A DNA stretch of 8,619 nucleotides, from assembly GCA_038061815.1 (NCBI GenBank), contig JBBTYK010000003.1:1-8619 (forward strand), written 5' to 3'. The stretch comes from JBBTXJ01 sp038061815 (lineage in GTDB: Bacteria > Patescibacteriota > Patescibacteriia > Magasanikbacterales > JBBTXJ01). Under the pieces are notes generated by a model. The model worked only from the letters and a program-made list of their open reading frames with translations, was not told the origin of the DNA and made no database searches. The translations under genes were made by a program, and so were the position numbers. This document shows positions 6,156-8,619 of this stretch, one piece after another. The first letter of the stretch is position 1, and every line of letters starts with the position of its first letter.

Positions 6156-6184
6156 ACCGTACCCGTCCTACGGCGCGCTGTCAA
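6156..6184 (-). promoter_or_regulatory. Predicted near-leaderless promoter of rodA
   Basis: On the minus strand, perfect -35 TTGACA (6179-6184), 17-base spacer, weak -10 TACGGT (6156-6161, three of six). The expected +1 is near 6149, three bases before the ATG. The perfect -35 and exact spacing carry the call. It sits in the 53-base gap after the upstream gene. Confidence 0.55.
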
Positions 6185-6199
6185 TCAAAGACAATCTCA

Positions 6200-7072
6200 T
6201 CATTTATATACGCCCTCATCAAACACGTTGAGCCGCGGCATGACCTCGGCGCGGGTCACGGTGCGCCGCACGAGCGAACGCACATCCACATGCGCCGTCT
6301 CGCCACGTTCAAACGGCGCCACTGTCGCCTGCTCTGCGCCCACCAACGTATTCCCGCTGTACAACAGCACCCAAAACGGCACCGACCAGTACGAATGAAT
6401 CGTGTTGTTCGTAACGTCAAACGCAACCTGATAAGATTCCACGCCTTTCACGGCGCCCGGCCGCGTCACCGTAGTGCTCGCCACCTCAAAATCCAAACGC
6501 GCCGCAAGATATTCCGCGACATCGGGCGCGCGATACGTGGGCACGCGCTGCCACGCGGTATCATCAATCACGAGCGCGGGACTGCTGATGGTGGTTGATG
6601 CCGCAAAACCCAACACGCCGAGATATGTTGATTCGCCCGGCAAAATCGTGGCCGTCTCGCTCCCCGTTTTTTCCGCGCCATCCTCAAAATGATACGTCAC
6701 ATTCGCGAGCCATCGCTCATTCGGGTTCTGTGCTGACGCGAGAATATCATCCCAGCCAGCTTTGGTGCCGGAATCCAACACGAGCACGTCGCCAGTTTCA
6801 ACAGCCGCCGGCGCCGTTCGCTCGCGATACCGCTGGTACGGCACATGCTGTGTTGCCATGTCGCGGAGCATCGCGCGCTCTTTCCAGTATCCGTACACCG
6901 CGTACGTCCCCCATCCGTACAGCGCATACCCAACAAGCGCGACGTCAATCACGATGAGAAAACCCAACAGAACTTTGCGTAACAACAACCGATGCGCCGC
7001 AACCCAATGATTGACAGCAACTTCTCGTCCGGACATGCCGGTAATCGGATTCACATCCTTCTCCGTGGGCAT
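6200..7072 (-). CDS. Single-pass membrane protein of unknown function (290 aa)
   Basis: Not recognised. The 290-residue product has a cytosolic N-terminus with VNPITGMSGREVAVNHWVAA (7-26), one transmembrane helix at about 34-57, then about 230 outside residues. After an amphipathic, basic stretch (WKERAMLRDM...RYRERT, 63-86) two beta-rich parts appear: about 92-195, and about 196-290 with YQVAFDVTNNTIHSYWSVPF (214-233) and LLYSGNTLVGAEQATVAPF (236-254). The second resembles immunoglobulin-like or FxLYM-type extracytoplasmic domains, where a strand pattern ends with PFERGET and conserved-looking V-x-PRLNVFD. That is a resemblance only. There are no cysteines. It is divergent from gyrB and lies 53 bases upstream of rodA on the same strand, so an envelope role beside RodA is plausible. 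The start at 7072 fits the promoter at 7082-7110. Confidence 0.85.
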   Translation of the reverse strand: MPTEKDVNPITGMSGREVAVNHWVAAHRLLLRKVLLGFLIVIDVALVGYALYGWGTYAVYGYWKERAMLRDMATQHVPYQRYRERTAPAAVETGDVLVLDSGTKAGWDDILASAQNPNERWLANVTYHFEDGAEKTGSETATILPGESTYLGVLGFAASTTISSPALVIDDTAWQRVPTYRAPDVAEYLAARLDFEVASTTVTRPGAVKGVESYQVAFDVTNNTIHSYWSVPFWVLLYSGNTLVGAEQATVAPFERGETAHVDVRSLVRRTVTRAEVMPRLNVFDEGVYK

Positions 7073-7081
7073 AATGCGTAT

Positions 7082-7110
7082 AGTATATCACTTTGGAAGC
7101 CTGCGGTCAT
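7082..7110 (-). promoter_or_regulatory. Predicted near-leaderless promoter of the 290-aa membrane protein gene
   Basis: On the minus strand, extended -10 TGA TATACT (TGA at 7088-7090, hexamer 7082-7087) with a partial -35 ATGACC (7105-7110) at a 17-base spacing. The expected +1 is near 7075, three bases before the ATG at 7072. No Shine-Dalgarno is present. Confidence 0.65.
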
Positions 7111-7128
7111 AGTGAACTGATGCGCCTG

Positions 7129-7157
7129 TTGAAAAAACCCGCCGCATGTGATACACT
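7129..7157 (+). promoter_or_regulatory. Predicted near-leaderless promoter of gyrB
   Basis: -35 TTGAAA (7129-7134), 17-base spacer, -10 TACACT (7152-7157) preceded by TGA, making an extended -10. The expected +1 is near 7164, six bases before the gyrB ATG at 7170, with no Shine-Dalgarno. It is divergent from, and does not overlap, the promoter at 7082-7110. Confidence 0.7.
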
Positions 7158-7169
7158 GGATGCGTTGAT

Positions 7170-8619
7170 ATGTCACCTAAACAAGCTAAAGCAGCATCGG
7201 AATACAGCGCCAAACAGATTACCGTTCTAGAAGGCCTTGAGGCAGTGCGCCGCCGGCCCGGCATGTACATCGGTTCCACCGGCGAACGCGGCCTCCACCA
7301 TCTCGTCTGGGAAGTGGTGGACAACTCCATTGACGAAGCGATGGCCGGTTTTTGTAATGAAATCACGGTACGGCTGTTGCCGGAGTACCGCGTAGAAGTG
7401 ACGGATAACGGCCGCGGCATTCCGGTTGACATCCATAAACAATATAAAGTAAGCGCGTTGGAACTGGTGCTCACGAAACTACACGCCGGCGGAAAATTCG
7501 GCGGCGGCGGATATAAGGTCTCGGGCGGTTTACACGGCGTGGGCGTGTCCGTGGTCAATGCGCTTTCCACATACGTCAAAGCAACGGTGTATCGCGATGG
7601 AAAAGAATGGGAGCAGGAATACACGCGCGGGAAACCGAAGAAAAAAGTGCGCGCCGTTGGACGCGCGAAAGGCACGGGAACGATTATTTTATTTGAACCG
7701 GACCCGGAAATTTTTGAAACGCGCGTGTGCAACTGGGAAACGGTGGTTGACCACCTGCGCCAGCAGGCGTATCTCACGAAAGGAGTCCGCATCAACTTGA
7801 TTGACGAACGCACAGTTGCAGAACGCGCGGAGGACAAAACCGCTGTCTCGCTGAACGGCAACGGCCATCCGGTTCGTTACAGTTTTTATTTTGAGGGCGG
7901 CGTGGCCTCGTACGTCAAAAGCATCAACCAAAACAAAGAACGCAAACACGACACGGTATTCTATATAGATAAAATCGCCGATGACGTGCGCGTGGAAGTG
8001 GCACTCCAATACACGGAGGAATACACCGAAACCCTTTTTGCGTTCGCGAACAATATCCACAATCCGGACGGTGGCACGCATATTGCCGGCTTCCGTTCCG
8101 CTCTCACCCGCGCGCTCAACAACTACGCGCGAAACAAAAATATTCTTAAAGAAAAAGACGACAATCTGAATGGCGATGATGTTCGCGAAGGACTCACCGC
8201 CATTATTTCCGTCAAGGTAAAAGATCCGCAGTTTGAGGGGCAGACCAAAGCGAAACTTGGCAATACCGAGGTGCGCTCGGCCGTGGACGCGGTGCTCTAC
8301 GAAGGCCTCGCCATTTTCCTGGAAGAGCATCCGCGCGAGGCGGAAGGCATCGTGGGGAAATGTTTGCTGTCCGCCAAAGCGCGCGCGGCCGCGAAAATCG
8401 CGCGAGAGTCCGTGCTGCGCAAAGGCGCGCTGGAAGGATTCACGCTTCCCGGAAAACTCGCGGACTGTTCCAGTAAAGACGCTTCAGAATCTGAATTATT
8501 TCTGGTGGAAGGCGACAGCGCCGGAGGTAGCGCGAAGTCTGGACGCGACCGAAAACATCAGTCAATTCTGCCGCTCCGCGGAAAAATTTTGAACGTGGAA
8601 CGCGCGCGGCTGGACAGAA
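7170..8619 (+). CDS. gyrB: DNA gyrase subunit B, N-terminal 483 residues (runs off right edge)
   Basis: ATPase subunit of type IIA topoisomerase; with GyrA it introduces negative supercoils. GHKL ATPase domain: EGLEAVRRRPGMYIGST (21-37); WEVVDNSIDEA (47-57), with E48 the expected catalytic base and N52 the Mg ligand; TDNGRGIP (78-85), with D79 contacting ATP; HAGGKF (105-110); and SGGLHGVGVSVVNALS (118-133). R142 aligns with the coumarin-contacting arginine of E. coli GyrB. Transducer domain: NNIHNPDGGTHIAGFRSALT (294-313) and the QTK loop (358-360) with KLGN. TOPRIM start: LVEGDSAGGSAKSGRDR (445-461), with E447 the metal-binding glutamate, and ILPLRGKILNVE (466-477). The DxD metal site and C-terminus lie beyond the window. 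GyrB is preferred over ParE from the overall pattern, but the two are paralogs. Start set by family N-terminus and by the promoter placing +1 six bases away. Confidence 0.96.
   Translation, partial: MSPKQAKAASEYSAKQITVLEGLEAVRRRPGMYIGSTGERGLHHLVWEVVDNSIDEAMAGFCNEITVRLLPEYRVEVTDNGRGIPVDIHKQYKVSALELVLTKLHAGGKFGGGGYKVSGGLHGVGVSVVNALSTYVKATVYRDGKEWEQEYTRGKPKKKVRAVGRAKGTGTIILFEPDPEIFETRVCNWETVVDHLRQQAYLTKGVRINLIDERTVAERAEDKTAVSLNGNGHPVRYSFYFEGGVASYVKSINQNKERKHDTVFYIDKIADDVRVEVALQYTEEYTETLFAFANNIHNPDGGTHIAGFRSALTRALNNYARNKNILKEKDDNLNGDDVREGLTAIISVKVKDPQFEGQTKAKLGNTEVRSAVDAVLYEGLAIFLEEHPREAEGIVGKCLLSAKARAAAKIARESVLRKGALEGFTLPGKLADCSSKDASESELFLVEGDSAGGSAKSGRDRKHQSILPLRGKILNVERARLDR

Noticed and set aside
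7310..7600. Possible aminocoumarin-resistance substitution in GyrB.
   Set aside because: Alignment by eye of YRDGK with the E. coli QREGK segment shows the contacting arginine is conserved (R142).
7088..7861. 257-codon open frame on the minus strand opposite gyrB.
   Set aside because: It lies antisense to conserved GyrB motifs, is rich in Ser/Thr/Arg/Pro of shadow type, and has no plausible promoter or RBS.
7689..8330. 213-codon open frame on the minus strand opposite gyrB.
   Set aside because: Antisense shadow of the GyrB transducer region; no domain signal.

Overview
The window looks like a chromosomal segment from a Candidate Phyla Radiation (Patescibacteria) bacterium, most likely a Parcubacteria-type lineage. 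This is judged from protein character and gene set: a Thermus-like valyl-tRNA synthetase, DUF4015 and DUF3048 envelope proteins, a SEDS protein, and several short 'conserved hypothetical' membrane or zinc proteins packed tightly together. No phylogenetic test was possible. GC is moderate, and codons favour GCG, CGC and GGC. There is no sign of mobile elements, CRISPR arrays, rRNA or tRNA genes; this is a core housekeeping region.

Layout from left to right. valS (minus strand) runs off the left edge. Next comes a small two-helix membrane protein gene (minus) with its own strong promoter, an ideal Shine-Dalgarno sequence and an intrinsic terminator. A DUF4015 putative glycoside hydrolase (plus) diverges from it; its stop codon is interlocked with that of a convergent DUF3048 membrane protein (minus). 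That protein is the last gene of a minus-strand cluster, in transcription order: an unknown membrane-anchored protein (7072-6200), rodA/SEDS (6146-5049), a CxxC/CxxC zinc-ribbon-like protein (4997-4623), ribosomal protein bL25 (4687-3983), and DUF3048 (3977-2859). gyrB (plus) diverges from the unknown membrane protein and runs off the right edge. No stretch over 300 bases lacks a gene.

The most striking observation is regulatory. Seven genes have a sigma70-like promoter placed so that the predicted transcription start falls on, or within about 10 bases of, the start codon: valS, DUF4015, bL25, rodA, the unknown membrane protein, gyrB and the zinc-ribbon gene. In six of them the -10 element puts +1 between 0 and 6 bases from the ATG. 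This predicts leaderless or nearly leaderless mRNAs. The exception is the 86-residue membrane protein gene, with a leader of about 22 bases, a near-perfect anti-SD match and a 4-codon upstream ORF ending just before the real start. Other points of interest are a 65-base out-of-frame overlap between the zinc-ribbon and bL25 genes, with a bL25 promoter inside the upstream gene, and back-to-back overlapping divergent promoters near 1690-1740.

Functionally the region mixes information processing (ValRS, bL25, GyrB) with envelope building (RodA glycan polymerase, DUF4015, DUF3048, two unknown membrane proteins). No clearly new multi-gene system (defence, secretion or mobile) is visible.
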